From contig JAEZKP010000059.1 of assembly GCA_023436145.1 (NCBI GenBank), forward strand, positions 1 to 42,029: a DNA stretch of 42,029 nucleotides, in the 5' to 3' direction. The DNA comes from Fibrobacterota bacterium (GTDB lineage Bacteria > Fibrobacterota > Chitinivibrionia > Chitinivibrionales > Chitinispirillaceae). A program made the position numbers and the translations under genes. Within the stretch, counting starts at the first letter, position 1; each line of letters begins with the position of its first letter. The notes beneath the pieces were generated by a model. It was not told where the DNA came from and made no database searches. It saw only the letters and a list, made by a program, of their open reading frames with translations. This document shows, piece by piece, positions 14,711-23,700 of the stretch.

Positions 14711-16647
14711 TGAATCAGTATAGAGCCCGGTTATTGTTCATAACTGTACTGCTGATGGCTGGAACTTTGGCCATCATAATCCGGCTCTTTACGATTCAAA
14801 TTATGGAAAATCAGCGCTATGCCACCAGGAGCCGTGACCAGACGCAGCAGCGCCGGATTCTTCCTGCAAAAAGAGGTAACATATTAGATCGTAAAGGTAC
14901 TCTTCTGGCTTCCAGCATGGAAGCTGTTGTACCTATCAAGCAGGATTTCTCAGACATTAATTCTACAGACAATTCCAAACCCGCAGCAATAGGACGGGTC
15001 TACCCGTTTGGAGAAACAGGTGGATCGCTTCTGGGCTATGTGGGTAAAGATGGGTATGGTCTGGGAGGGGTAGAATTCTCCTTCGATAAGTATTTACGCG
15101 GGGAAGATGGATGGATCATATTACAAAAAGACGGGCGCAACAAACGTTATCGTAAGATTGGTCTGCCCTACAAGGAGCCCCGCGCCGGTCACGATGTCTA
15201 CCTTACTATCGATAATAACATCCAGAAAATTGCCCAGACGGTGATCCGGCAGACCGTAAGTGCACTGAAAGCAAAAGGTGGGATGTGTATAGTGATTGAT
15301 CCCTCAAGTGGTAAGATTCTGGCAATGGTGAATGAGCCTTCATTTAACCCCAACTTCCCGTCTGACTATCCTATGGCAAGCAGGCTCAACAAATGCATAA
15401 GCAATATCTATGAACCCGGTTCCACCTTTAAAATTATCACTGCAGCTGCAGCTTTGCAGGATAATATCAGGAAGGAGCAGGACATTATTTATGGAAATAA
15501 CGGAGTTTATGTAATTTATAAACAGGAAATCAGGGATCACAATCCTTACGGTTATTTAACATTCGAGAAAGCGCTTGTCTATTCCAGCAATGTCTGCTTT
15601 GCTAAAATCTCCGATGATGTAGGCAACGATCGTTTATACCGTTTTACCAGAGATTTTGGATTCGGAGCAAAAAGTGGCATTGAACTGCCAGGGGAGGAGT
15701 CTGGAATTCTTCATCCGGTAAAGGACTGGTCCGGACGTACCAGGGTGACTATGGCCATGGGCCAGGAAATTTGTGTCACCTTGCTGCAGATGATTCTGCC
15801 TTTTGCTGCTGTAGCTAACGGCGGGGTGCTGGTAAGTCCTCAAATTTGTGAAAAAGTTGTTGATGCTGATGAACAGACGGTCAAAAGTTACCAGTACAGT
15901 CCGGTAAGAAGGGTGTTGTCAGAGGATGTTGCGCAGCGGCTCAGATCCATGATGAGAAAAGTGGTAGAGAGCGGAACCGGAAAAAATGCTGCTATTGAAG
16001 GGGTGGCGGTTGCCGGAAAGACAGGAACCAGTCAGAAGCCTGAGGGTGGAACATATTCTAAAACCCGTTCCTGGTCCTCATTCATAGGATTTGTTCCCGC
16101 GGAGGATCCGGTTCTGGTTTGTGCAGTTATGATTGATGAGCCTTTAAATTCAGAGATGGGGGGAGTGGCTGCTGCTCCGGCATTTAAAAAGATAATGACT
16201 CAGATAATCAGCCACCCGGAACTGGAGTATACTGAAAAGGTGCTCAGGAAAAATACTGCACCGCTTCAGAAAACTAACCAGTTCAGAATGCCTCAGTTGT
16301 GTGGTTTGTCCAGGGATAGTGCTGTCCGTGTGCTTGATTCCTGCAAAATTAGACACCGTTTTTGCGGAACCGGAAATAAAGTAACTTACCAGTCCTTGCT
16401 TCCAGGGAATGGGGAAAAGTCACCGGAGCTGACTCTTTATCTTGATAATAGTGAGCATGGGTTATTAAAAAAAGAGATTCCTTACTGTGTGGGGAGGGAT
16501 TTACGTGATGCTATTAACATGATAAATCTTAATGGAATAAAACCCTATGCGGTAGGTGTAGGCATGGTTCGCAGGCAGAGTCCCTCTGCCGGAGCAGCAA
16601 TAGAGTCGGTGAAGGCATGTACTTTATACTGTTCATTTGATGGGTGA
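14710..16647 (+). CDS. ftsI: Division-specific transpeptidase FtsI (PBP3) with two PASTA domains
   Basis: Septal class B penicillin-binding protein that cross-links peptidoglycan with FtsW. An N-terminal membrane anchor (LLFITVLLMAGTLAIIIRLF) is followed by the linker block RGNILDRKGTLLA. The catalytic motifs are S238-TFK, S292-SN and K437-TGT, all intact. The C-terminus adds two PASTA-like repeats, near 527-580 (MPQLCGLSRDSAVRVL) and 590-645 (IPYCVGRDLRDAINMI ... QSPSAGAA). PASTA repeats are more familiar from Gram-positive PBPs and kinases, and classical proteobacterial FtsI lacks them. The length of 645 is larger than the usual 560-590 for that reason. Confidence 0.95.
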   Translation: MNQYRARLLFITVLLMAGTLAIIIRLFTIQIMENQRYATRSRDQTQQRRILPAKRGNILDRKGTLLASSMEAVVPIKQDFSDINSTDNSKPAAIGRVYPFGETGGSLLGYVGKDGYGLGGVEFSFDKYLRGEDGWIILQKDGRNKRYRKIGLPYKEPRAGHDVYLTIDNNIQKIAQTVIRQTVSALKAKGGMCIVIDPSSGKILAMVNEPSFNPNFPSDYPMASRLNKCISNIYEPGSTFKIITAAAALQDNIRKEQDIIYGNNGVYVIYKQEIRDHNPYGYLTFEKALVYSSNVCFAKISDDVGNDRLYRFTRDFGFGAKSGIELPGEESGILHPVKDWSGRTRVTMAMGQEICVTLLQMILPFAAVANGGVLVSPQICEKVVDADEQTVKSYQYSPVRRVLSEDVAQRLRSMMRKVVESGTGKNAAIEGVAVAGKTGTSQKPEGGTYSKTRSWSSFIGFVPAEDPVLVCAVMIDEPLNSEMGGVAAAPAFKKIMTQIISHPELEYTEKVLRKNTAPLQKTNQFRMPQLCGLSRDSAVRVLDSCKIRHRFCGTGNKVTYQSLLPGNGEKSPELTLYLDNSEHGLLKKEIPYCVGRDLRDAINMINLNGIKPYAVGVGMVRRQSPSAGAAIESVKACTLYCSFDG

Positions 16648-16725
16648 TTTCAGAAAGAAAATTGTTCTGTGGGTGGAATAAGTTTCACTCTGTAACGAAT
16701 TATTTCATTTTAGGACATTAACACT

Positions 16726-18195
16726 ATGTTGAACAGAATTCTTGAAAAATCAGGTCTTGTGATTCTGGCTCGCGGGGGTAGTGGTGATCCGCTCATTACT
16801 GATATCAGTTATGATTCCCGGAAAGTCAGTAAAGGATCTCTGTATATTGCCATACCCGGAACAAAATTGCATGGTGACAGCTTTATAAAGGAAGCGATTT
16901 CCAGAGGGGCAACAGCGATAATATCACAAAATCCCCAAAGTGAACTTTCTGTGCCATGGGTTCAGCTGGAGAATCCAAGGATTGCTCCAGGGAAGCTGGG
17001 AGCAGCGCTTTGGAACGTAAATCTTAATAAAGCAGGTGTAGTTGGGATAACCGGGACAAATGGTAAGACCACGACTGCTCATCTTTTTGAAAAGCTGCTT
17101 ATGAAGCGTTATACAAGTGGCAGAGTATGGATGTTTGGAACAATTGATTATCACATTGACGGACAGTGTTATCCTGCTGATCATACTACCCCTGAAGCAC
17201 TTGATATTTTCCGTTTTATCGGTAATGCTTCCAGTATACCGGAAGGCCTGGTAATGGAGGTTTCATCCCACTCCCTGGCTCTGGACAGGATTGCAGGTCT
17301 TTGCTACGATTGTGCAGTTTGGACAAACCTTACTCAGGATCATCTTGATTTTCATAAAGATATGGAATCCTATTACCAGGCCAAGAAGAGACTTTTTACA
17401 GAATATTTGAAACCGGAAGGTTGTCCGGTGATAAACATTGATGATCCCTACGGCCAGCGGCTGGCTGATGAACTGTCAAACAGACGTTGTATAACCTATG
17501 GTCAGGCTGAAAGTGCGAAAGTCAGGATCAGCTCCTGGCATTGTGACTGGGATGGCAGCCGGGTGGAAATCGTTACTGATGGTAAAACTTATACATTTGA
17601 GTCGTGTCTGAGAGGTTTTTTCAACGTGTATAATATGTCGGCAATGATTGCCGGAGGGATCGGGTTAGGGTTTACGCCTGAACAGATTTCCAGTGCCTTC
17701 GCTGAAATAACCACAGTACCCGGGAGAATGGACAGGGTCTGGCTTGATGCTCCATTTACAGTCATTGTGGATTATGCCCACACTCCGGATGCACTGGTTA
17801 ATATCCTGCGCACAGCCCGTCCGCTTACAGAAGGAAATCTGATCTGTGTCTTCGGCTGCGGTGGAGATCGTGACAAAACAAAACGTCCGCTTATGGGCAG
17901 TGCTGTAGCTGAGTATGCCGATGAAGCTATTGTTACATCGGATAATCCGCGTTCGGAAAGACCACAGAAGATCATCGATGACATAGTCCCGGGTATTCCT
18001 CTGGACTTTCCTCATATCTGCATTGCTGACCGTCGGGAAGCCATAAAGGCGGCTCTGAGCCGGGCTGAAAAGGGTGACTGTATAGTGATAGCCGGTAAGG
18101 GGCATGAAGATTATCAGGAAATCAACGAGGTCAGGCACCATTTCAATGACAAGGAAGTGGTTACGGAATTGTTTAACAGTATGAGGAAAGATTGA
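16726..18195 (+). CDS. murE: UDP-MurNAc-tripeptide ligase (meso-DAP adding)
   Basis: ATP-dependent addition of the third residue to UDP-MurNAc-L-Ala-D-Glu. The N-terminal domain carries DISYDSRKV, the P-loop is GITGTNGKTTT, the UDP-substrate block is DHTTPEALDI, and the carbamylated-Lys region follows MEVSSHSLALDRI. The C-terminal DNPR motif (D406-R409) in TSDNPRSERP is the recognised mark of meso-diaminopimelate specificity, which predicts mDAP-type peptidoglycan. The gene follows ftsI after 78 bp and abuts murF as TGATG. Confidence 0.97.
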   Translation: MLNRILEKSGLVILARGGSGDPLITDISYDSRKVSKGSLYIAIPGTKLHGDSFIKEAISRGATAIISQNPQSELSVPWVQLENPRIAPGKLGAALWNVNLNKAGVVGITGTNGKTTTAHLFEKLLMKRYTSGRVWMFGTIDYHIDGQCYPADHTTPEALDIFRFIGNASSIPEGLVMEVSSHSLALDRIAGLCYDCAVWTNLTQDHLDFHKDMESYYQAKKRLFTEYLKPEGCPVINIDDPYGQRLADELSNRRCITYGQAESAKVRISSWHCDWDGSRVEIVTDGKTYTFESCLRGFFNVYNMSAMIAGGIGLGFTPEQISSAFAEITTVPGRMDRVWLDAPFTVIVDYAHTPDALVNILRTARPLTEGNLICVFGCGGDRDKTKRPLMGSAVAEYADEAIVTSDNPRSERPQKIIDDIVPGIPLDFPHICIADRREAIKAALSRAEKGDCIVIAGKGHEDYQEINEVRHHFNDKEVVTELFNSMRKD

Positions 18196-19607
18196 TGACA
18201 CATACACACTCTGAGTCCTGTTCATGTAATAAAACGGTCAGACTGACTTTAGGGTCTCTGATTGAGTGGTGCGGTGGAATAAGTGAGCTGTCTGAAACTC
18301 AGCGCAAAAAGAGCATTCCTGGGATTTGGCATGATTCCAGGAAAGTTCAACCCGGCAGTGTATTTGTTGCCATGGGTTCCGATCGTGATGACGGTCATGC
18401 TTATGTGGAAGCAGCATTCAAGGCAGGTGCTGCAGCTGCTATTGTAAATAAGAAAAAGGAAGTTGTCTGCTCTGCTTCTTTTCGCAAGAAACTGATAAGG
18501 GTGACTGATCCACTGAAAGCAGTTCAAAAGGCAGCCGCCCGTTATCGTAAAGAAATGGGTATTCTGTTTGTGGGTATTACCGGGTCAAATGGTAAAACCA
18601 CTACCCGCACCTTTATCTCATCGGTACTTAATCAGGCATTTGATACCGGTGAAACTTATGGGAACTTCAACAACCATATAGGTGTTCCGCTTAGTATTCT
18701 CAGATTTCAGGGTGATGAATGGGCTGGTGTTATAGAGATGGGGGCAAATCATGAGAATGAGATTCATGAGCTCTCCAGGATTGTCAGACCAGATATTGCA
18801 GTTATCACTAACATCGGGTATGGTCATGTGGGGCTGTTTGGATCACTTGCCAATACCACCAGAGCGAAATTCGAGATCGCAGACGGGCTTTCCTCTGATG
18901 GTTTCATGCTGCTTAACGGGGATGATTCCCGTCTGGTGAAAGGGGCCAGGGAGAGGGGATTGAAAACTGTCTTTTACGGGATGTCTTCAAATTGCCAGAT
19001 AAGACCTGATTCTACTGGTATCGACAATGAAAACGGGGTTTATTTCAGACTGGATGGAACTGTATTCAGGCTTTCCATGCCTGGCAGGCATTTTATTTAC
19101 AGCGCGCTTCCGGCAATCTGTATCGGGCGGCGTTGCGGGATTTCCGATGATATTATAGCGGAAGCTCTTGCAGCTCAGAAACCGGTCTCCATGAGGGGAA
19201 CAGTAGAAATGAAAAACGGCGTTTTCTTCATTGTCGATTGTTATAACGCCAATCCCTCATCAATGAAAAGTGCGATAGCATATCTGGTGGATATGTCGCT
19301 GGTATCGAAGCGGGTGGCTGTTGTAGGTGATATGCTGGAGTTGGGGAGTTACTCCAAAAGGCTTCACCGGGAGCTGGGAAAAGACCTGGTGAATGCAGGA
19401 GTCAAGAAAATCATTGCTGTGGGAACGTTTGCTTCTGAGGTGGCTGATGCAGCTGTGGAAGCGGGGATCTCCGGTAAAAAGGTTTTTGTGGCGGAAAATT
19501 CTGAACAGGCGGTAATGATTGCCAGAAACGAGATTGTGGAAGGTGATATGGTTTTACTGAAAGGGTCCAGGGGTATACATCTGGAGACTCTTTTTGAAAA
19601 GTTTTAG
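18195..19607 (+). CDS. murF: UDP-MurNAc-tripeptide:D-Ala-D-Ala ligase
   Basis: Adds D-Ala-D-Ala to complete the UDP-MurNAc-pentapeptide. The P-loop is GITGSNGKTTTRT, the central block VIEMGANHENEI, and the MurF hallmark YNANPSSMKSAI is present. A further block, VVGDMLELG, is also typical. I start at the ATG of 18195, which shares one base with the murE stop; a TTG at 18192 is possible but unneeded. The first 20 residues include a His- and Cys-containing tail (HTHSESCSC) absent from typical MurF; its meaning is unknown. The expected next gene, mraY, is absent. Confidence 0.96.
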   Translation: MTHTHSESCSCNKTVRLTLGSLIEWCGGISELSETQRKKSIPGIWHDSRKVQPGSVFVAMGSDRDDGHAYVEAAFKAGAAAAIVNKKKEVVCSASFRKKLIRVTDPLKAVQKAAARYRKEMGILFVGITGSNGKTTTRTFISSVLNQAFDTGETYGNFNNHIGVPLSILRFQGDEWAGVIEMGANHENEIHELSRIVRPDIAVITNIGYGHVGLFGSLANTTRAKFEIADGLSSDGFMLLNGDDSRLVKGARERGLKTVFYGMSSNCQIRPDSTGIDNENGVYFRLDGTVFRLSMPGRHFIYSALPAICIGRRCGISDDIIAEALAAQKPVSMRGTVEMKNGVFFIVDCYNANPSSMKSAIAYLVDMSLVSKRVAVVGDMLELGSYSKRLHRELGKDLVNAGVKKIIAVGTFASEVADAAVEAGISGKKVFVAENSEQAVMIARNEIVEGDMVLLKGSRGIHLETLFEKF

Positions 19608-19788
19608 CAAGGAAAAACAGGATTAATCAGAATGAATATCAAATCAGATAAAAACAACAGGATGCGATATCCGATCAGTTCAAGACTCTTGTTTTCCGTT
19701 TTTTTTCTGATTAGATAGAAGAATTAATTGATAATGAGTTCACATGATTGAGATAGCAAAAAAATTGAAATAGTGCTGGATAATAGAT
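19608..19788. other. 181 bp gap where mraY would normally lie
   Basis: No coding frame of useful length is seen. An imperfect inverted repeat pairs AATCAGATAAAAAC (19642-19655) with GTTTTTTTTCTGATT (19698-19712), with a loop of about 42 bases. The right arm includes eight T residues. This is the largest gap between rsmH and ftsZ, so an internal promoter or partial transcript end is possible, but no strong promoter pair is visible. Confidence 0.4.
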
Positions 19789-21174
19789 ATGCATTTTGAC
19801 ATGAAAAGTAAATTTCCATCGAAGGTATCCATTATAGGTGGGGCACGCAGTGGCCTTGCTGCTGCGGTATTTTTTATGGAGAGAGGCAGTAAAGTATTTG
19901 TAAGTGACAGTTGTTCAGAGCAGAAGCTTTTAGCTTCACTTGGGGCAAAGGGGCTTTTAGGGCTCGAGCATGAGTCGGGGTCTCATTCAGACCGGGTCCT
20001 TGATTGTGATTTAATAATACTTTCTCCTGGAGTGCCTTCTGATCTGTCGATTTTAAAGAAAGCGCAAAGTGCTGGTATTCCTGTATGGTCTGAGATGGAG
20101 CTTGGTTATCAGGTGTCCAAGGCACCGTTTCTGGCGGTTACCGGATCGACAGGTAAGAGTACGACGGTTTCACTTGCAGGAGAGGCGTTTAAGGCAGCTG
20201 GTACAGAATCGGTTGTAGCCGGTAATATAGGAATTCCGGTAATCAGCATTGTTCCTTCTCTTTCTGCCTGTGGTTTTGTGGTGGCAGAGGTTTCCAGTTT
20301 TCAACTGGAGAATATTGAACAGTTCAGGCCCAAGGCTGCCGTAGTGCTCAATTTTATGAAGAATCATCTGGACAGATACATTTCTGAAGATGATTACTAC
20401 AATGCAAAAAAGCAGATAGCCCGGCATTTTAACAAGGAAAATTACCTGATCCTCAATGCCCGGGATCCCCGGCTGGTAGCCTGGTCAAAGCAGATGGAGC
20501 AGAAGACAAACATCATCTATTTCGGGGAGGATGTTGACGGGTATGATTCTTTCTGGTGTGAGCAGGATCAGTTGTGTTACCGGTTTGCAGGAAGCACAGG
20601 GGTTATTCTTAAATTCAGTGATATGTTGATTAAAGGGCGCCACAACCATGAAAATGCCTGTGCTGCATCAGCTCTGGCAAAAGTCGCAGGTATAGAAGAT
20701 GTTTTCATAAGAAAGGGAATCTGTTCTTTTGGGGGGTTACCTCACCGGCTGGAATTCATACAGTGCATAGACGGGGTGAGCTGGTATAATGATTCAAAGT
20801 CAACTACTGCAGAGTCTATTGCTGTTGCAGTGGCAGCCTTTTCGAATGGTGTACATCTGATAGCTGGCGGGAAGGACAAGGGGTGTGATTTTGCTGTGGT
20901 AAACGATGTAATAGCTGCTGGCGTAAAAGATATAGTTTTAATCGGCGAAGCTGCAGAACGGATGGAGGAGCAGTGGCGTGGACTGGTGCCCATTTACCGT
21001 TGCAATACTCTTAAAGATGCTATTGACACAGCTGATTCTAAAAGCAAGCCTGGTGATTGTGTGGTTTTTTCTCCGGGGTGTTCCAGTTTTGACATGTTTT
21101 CCAGCTATGAGGAGCGCGGGGCTATTTTCAGACAGCTGGTTACAGAGTTGGGTAATGAGAGGGCCGGGTCATGA
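19789..21174 (+). CDS. murD: UDP-MurNAc-L-Ala:D-Glu ligase
   Basis: Adds D-glutamate to UDP-MurNAc-L-Ala. The N-terminal Rossmann domain begins VSIIGGARSGLAAAVFF. The P-loop is VTGSTGKSTT, with Thr at the position that is usually Asn. Blocks AGNIGIPV, EVSSFQLENI, NHLDRY and GGLPHRLEF (with the ligase Arg-Leu) and WYNDSKSTTAES follow, the last being diagnostic for MurD. The 461 residues fit the family. The start at 19789 lacks a strong Shine-Dalgarno sequence; a second ATG at 19801 is possible. The 3' end overlaps ftsW by 4 bp. Confidence 0.96.
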   Translation: MHFDMKSKFPSKVSIIGGARSGLAAAVFFMERGSKVFVSDSCSEQKLLASLGAKGLLGLEHESGSHSDRVLDCDLIILSPGVPSDLSILKKAQSAGIPVWSEMELGYQVSKAPFLAVTGSTGKSTTVSLAGEAFKAAGTESVVAGNIGIPVISIVPSLSACGFVVAEVSSFQLENIEQFRPKAAVVLNFMKNHLDRYISEDDYYNAKKQIARHFNKENYLILNARDPRLVAWSKQMEQKTNIIYFGEDVDGYDSFWCEQDQLCYRFAGSTGVILKFSDMLIKGRHNHENACAASALAKVAGIEDVFIRKGICSFGGLPHRLEFIQCIDGVSWYNDSKSTTAESIAVAVAAFSNGVHLIAGGKDKGCDFAVVNDVIAAGVKDIVLIGEAAERMEEQWRGLVPIYRCNTLKDAIDTADSKSKPGDCVVFSPGCSSFDMFSSYEERGAIFRQLVTELGNERAGS

Positions 21175-22316
21175 GTAACAGAATGGCCCGGATGGATTTC
21201 GGGCTTTTCTCTGTGGTTTTACTGATGCTGGGGTTTGGCATCGTTATAGTTTACAGTTCTTCTTTTGCGCTTGCTCAATGGCGTTTCGGGGGATCGGATT
21301 TTTTCCTTGCCAGGCAGACAGTACGTGCACTTCTTGCGCTGGCCAGCTTTATGTTTTTTATAAATGTGGATTATCATATATGGGGTAAACTGGGAAATGT
21401 AATCTATCTGTTTGCTGTCATTTTGCTGATAGCTGTACTGGTGCATCCGGGAAGTCAGGTTATTAACGGGGCCAGACGATGGATTTCAATTGGACCGGTT
21501 AACTTTCAGGTTTCTGAACTGGCGAGAATGGCTCTCATAATGGTGCTTGCCAGAAATTGTGAGAAGGCCGGACCTGAGATAAAAAACTGGAATGTGCTTG
21601 TGAGATGTCTGATACTGACTGGGATAGTGTGTGGTTTGATTCTGATTGAACCCAATTATTCCACATCTTTGTTGCTGGGGATTACTGCGATGTCTATGCT
21701 TTTTCTCTCCGGAGCCAATATTTTGCATCTTGGAGGGGTGATGGTTTCTATGATTCCTTTAGCCATTTTACTTGTTTTAAAAACTCCTTACCGGATGGCG
21801 CGTATACAGGGTTTTATGAAAATGTCAAGTGAGCAGGCTAATCTGAGCTATCAGGCTACTCAATCGATTATTGGATTGGGTAACGGGGGGCTCTTCGGTG
21901 TAGGTATCGGTAAAGGAGAACAGAAATTTTTCTATCTGCCTGAACCACATACTGATTTTGCCATTTCTATTATCGGTGAAGAAATAGGATTTGTGGGTCT
22001 GATGATTGTTCTGGCTATGTTTGTATTCATTATATACCGTGGAATGAGAATTTCATTGCTAGCGCCGGATAAATTAGGGCAGATGATGGCATTTGGATTT
22101 ACTTTTGTAGTGGCAGTATATACACTTATTCACATTTTTGTGGGAACAGCAATGATGCCCACTACAGGTATTCCATTACCCTTTCTCAGTTATGGAGGGA
22201 TGAGTCTGGTGTTTATGATGAGCAGCATGGGAATATTGCTCAATATCTCCAGTCAGGCCAGGTATGGATTGGCAGTTCAGAAAAATAGAAGATTCACAGG
22301 ATTGGCAGAGGTTTGA
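21171..22316 (+). CDS. ftsW: Septal peptidoglycan polymerase FtsW (SEDS family)
   Basis: Multi-pass inner membrane glycosyltransferase that polymerises lipid II at the septum with FtsI. The 381 residues form about ten hydrophobic segments. Family motifs are VNGxRRWI-like INGARRWISIGPVNFQ, the PHTDFAISIIGEEIGF loop, and PTTGIPLPFLSYGGMSL near the C-terminus. Position after murD and overlap with its stop (ATGA) favour FtsW over the elongation paralogue RodA. The expected downstream murG is absent; murC starts 10 bp after the stop. Confidence 0.95.
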   Translation: MSNRMARMDFGLFSVVLLMLGFGIVIVYSSSFALAQWRFGGSDFFLARQTVRALLALASFMFFINVDYHIWGKLGNVIYLFAVILLIAVLVHPGSQVINGARRWISIGPVNFQVSELARMALIMVLARNCEKAGPEIKNWNVLVRCLILTGIVCGLILIEPNYSTSLLLGITAMSMLFLSGANILHLGGVMVSMIPLAILLVLKTPYRMARIQGFMKMSSEQANLSYQATQSIIGLGNGGLFGVGIGKGEQKFFYLPEPHTDFAISIIGEEIGFVGLMIVLAMFVFIIYRGMRISLLAPDKLGQMMAFGFTFVVAVYTLIHIFVGTAMMPTTGIPLPFLSYGGMSLVFMMSSMGILLNISSQARYGLAVQKNRRFTGLAEV

Positions 22317-22326
22317 ATACATAGAT

Positions 22327-23700
22327 ATGAAGCAGTTTGTTAAGAAAATACATATGGTGGGTATAGGTGGCGCGGGAATGTGTCCTTTGGCTGAGGTTTT
22401 ACATGCACATGGTCATAGGATTACCGGCAGTGACAAAATCAGTTCACCAGCCACTTCCAGACTGGAATCACTGGGTATTAAGATTCAGTTGAACCATACA
22501 CCAGATCTTGTCAGAGATGCAGATCTGCTGGTTTATTCAAGTGCAGTAAAACAGGAGAATCCGGAGAGGGTTTACGCCAGAGAGCATGGGATACATGAAA
22601 TGAGACGGGCTGAGGTGCTTGGTGAACTTATGAGAGCTCATTTTACTGTCTGCATATCCGGAACTCATGGTAAAACAACAACGACATCACTGGTGGGTGA
22701 GGTGTTTAATGATGCCGGGCTGAAGCCTACGGTTCTTGTGGGAGGAATGTTAAGAAGTGCAGATTCTCATGCAGTGGTGGGAAAAGGTAATCTAATGGTT
22801 GCCGAAGCAGATGAATATGACCGTTCTTTTCTGGCCATGTATCCTTCACTGGCTATTATTACAAATATCGAGGCGGATCACCTTGATTGCTATGGTTCTT
22901 TGCAGAGTATAAAGGAGGCGTTCCTCAGGTTTACCGAAAGAATTCCTTTTTATGGTGCTGTTATTGTCTGCAGTGATGATGAAGGAGTGAGAGACATACT
23001 GCCATCGATACAAAGGACGGTAATAACATATGGTTTAAACAGTTCTGCAGATTATACTGCCGAAGATATCAGTTTCAGCCGCAGCAGTACATCGTTTACG
23101 GTTAAAAGGAAGGGTGAAATCTGTGGTGCAGTTAATCTTAATCTTCCAGGGATTCATAATGTGCTTAATTCACTGGCGGTTATCGCAGCCGCTACAGAGA
23201 TGGGAATCGAATTCGGTTCAATTGTTTCCACACTGTCAGCTTTTCAGGGAGTACGCAGGAGATTTGAGATAATAGCAGAGGCTGCAGGAGTAACAGTGAT
23301 AGATGATTATGCGCATCATCCTGCAGAGATCAGAGCTACACTCGATGCTGCCAGGAGAAGCGGTTATAAAAGAATTGTTGCGGTTTTTCAGCCTCATCTT
23401 TACAGCAGAACCAGTGATCTGATGGAAGAGTTTGTGAGAAGCCTTCTGGGTGCAGATTTGGTATTCGTAACAGATATTTACAAAGCCAGGGAGGAAGCGA
23501 TTCCCGGGGTTACTTCCGGAACCATTGTGGAGAAGATGGCAGAAATCGGACATCTACAAGCCACATATGTTGCCTGCAAAGAGGATGTGGTTGACCGGCT
23601 GAAAAACCTGGTTCAAGAGGGTGATGCAGTTATTATGATGGGTGCAGGGGATATCCGGGATTGTGCTGTGAAGTTTGCGGGAGAGATTGCCAATGGCTAA
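22327..23700 (+). CDS. murC: UDP-N-acetylmuramate:L-alanine ligase
   Basis: First Mur ligase, adding L-Ala to UDP-MurNAc. The Rossmann start IHMVGIGGAGMCPLAE, P-loop SGTHGKTTTTSL, EADEYDRSF, TNIEADHLDCY and DDYAHHPAEI are all family signatures. The ATG at 22327 gives 457 residues and places the Rossmann strand near the N-terminus. The open frame reaches back to 22264 inside ftsW, which is unlikely. The 3' end overlaps ftsQ by 8 bp. No murB or ddl follows, unlike many dcw clusters. Confidence 0.96.
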   Translation: MKQFVKKIHMVGIGGAGMCPLAEVLHAHGHRITGSDKISSPATSRLESLGIKIQLNHTPDLVRDADLLVYSSAVKQENPERVYAREHGIHEMRRAEVLGELMRAHFTVCISGTHGKTTTTSLVGEVFNDAGLKPTVLVGGMLRSADSHAVVGKGNLMVAEADEYDRSFLAMYPSLAIITNIEADHLDCYGSLQSIKEAFLRFTERIPFYGAVIVCSDDEGVRDILPSIQRTVITYGLNSSADYTAEDISFSRSSTSFTVKRKGEICGAVNLNLPGIHNVLNSLAVIAAATEMGIEFGSIVSTLSAFQGVRRRFEIIAEAAGVTVIDDYAHHPAEIRATLDAARRSGYKRIVAVFQPHLYSRTSDLMEEFVRSLLGADLVFVTDIYKAREEAIPGVTSGTIVEKMAEIGHLQATYVACKEDVVDRLKNLVQEGDAVIMMGAGDIRDCAVKFAGEIANG

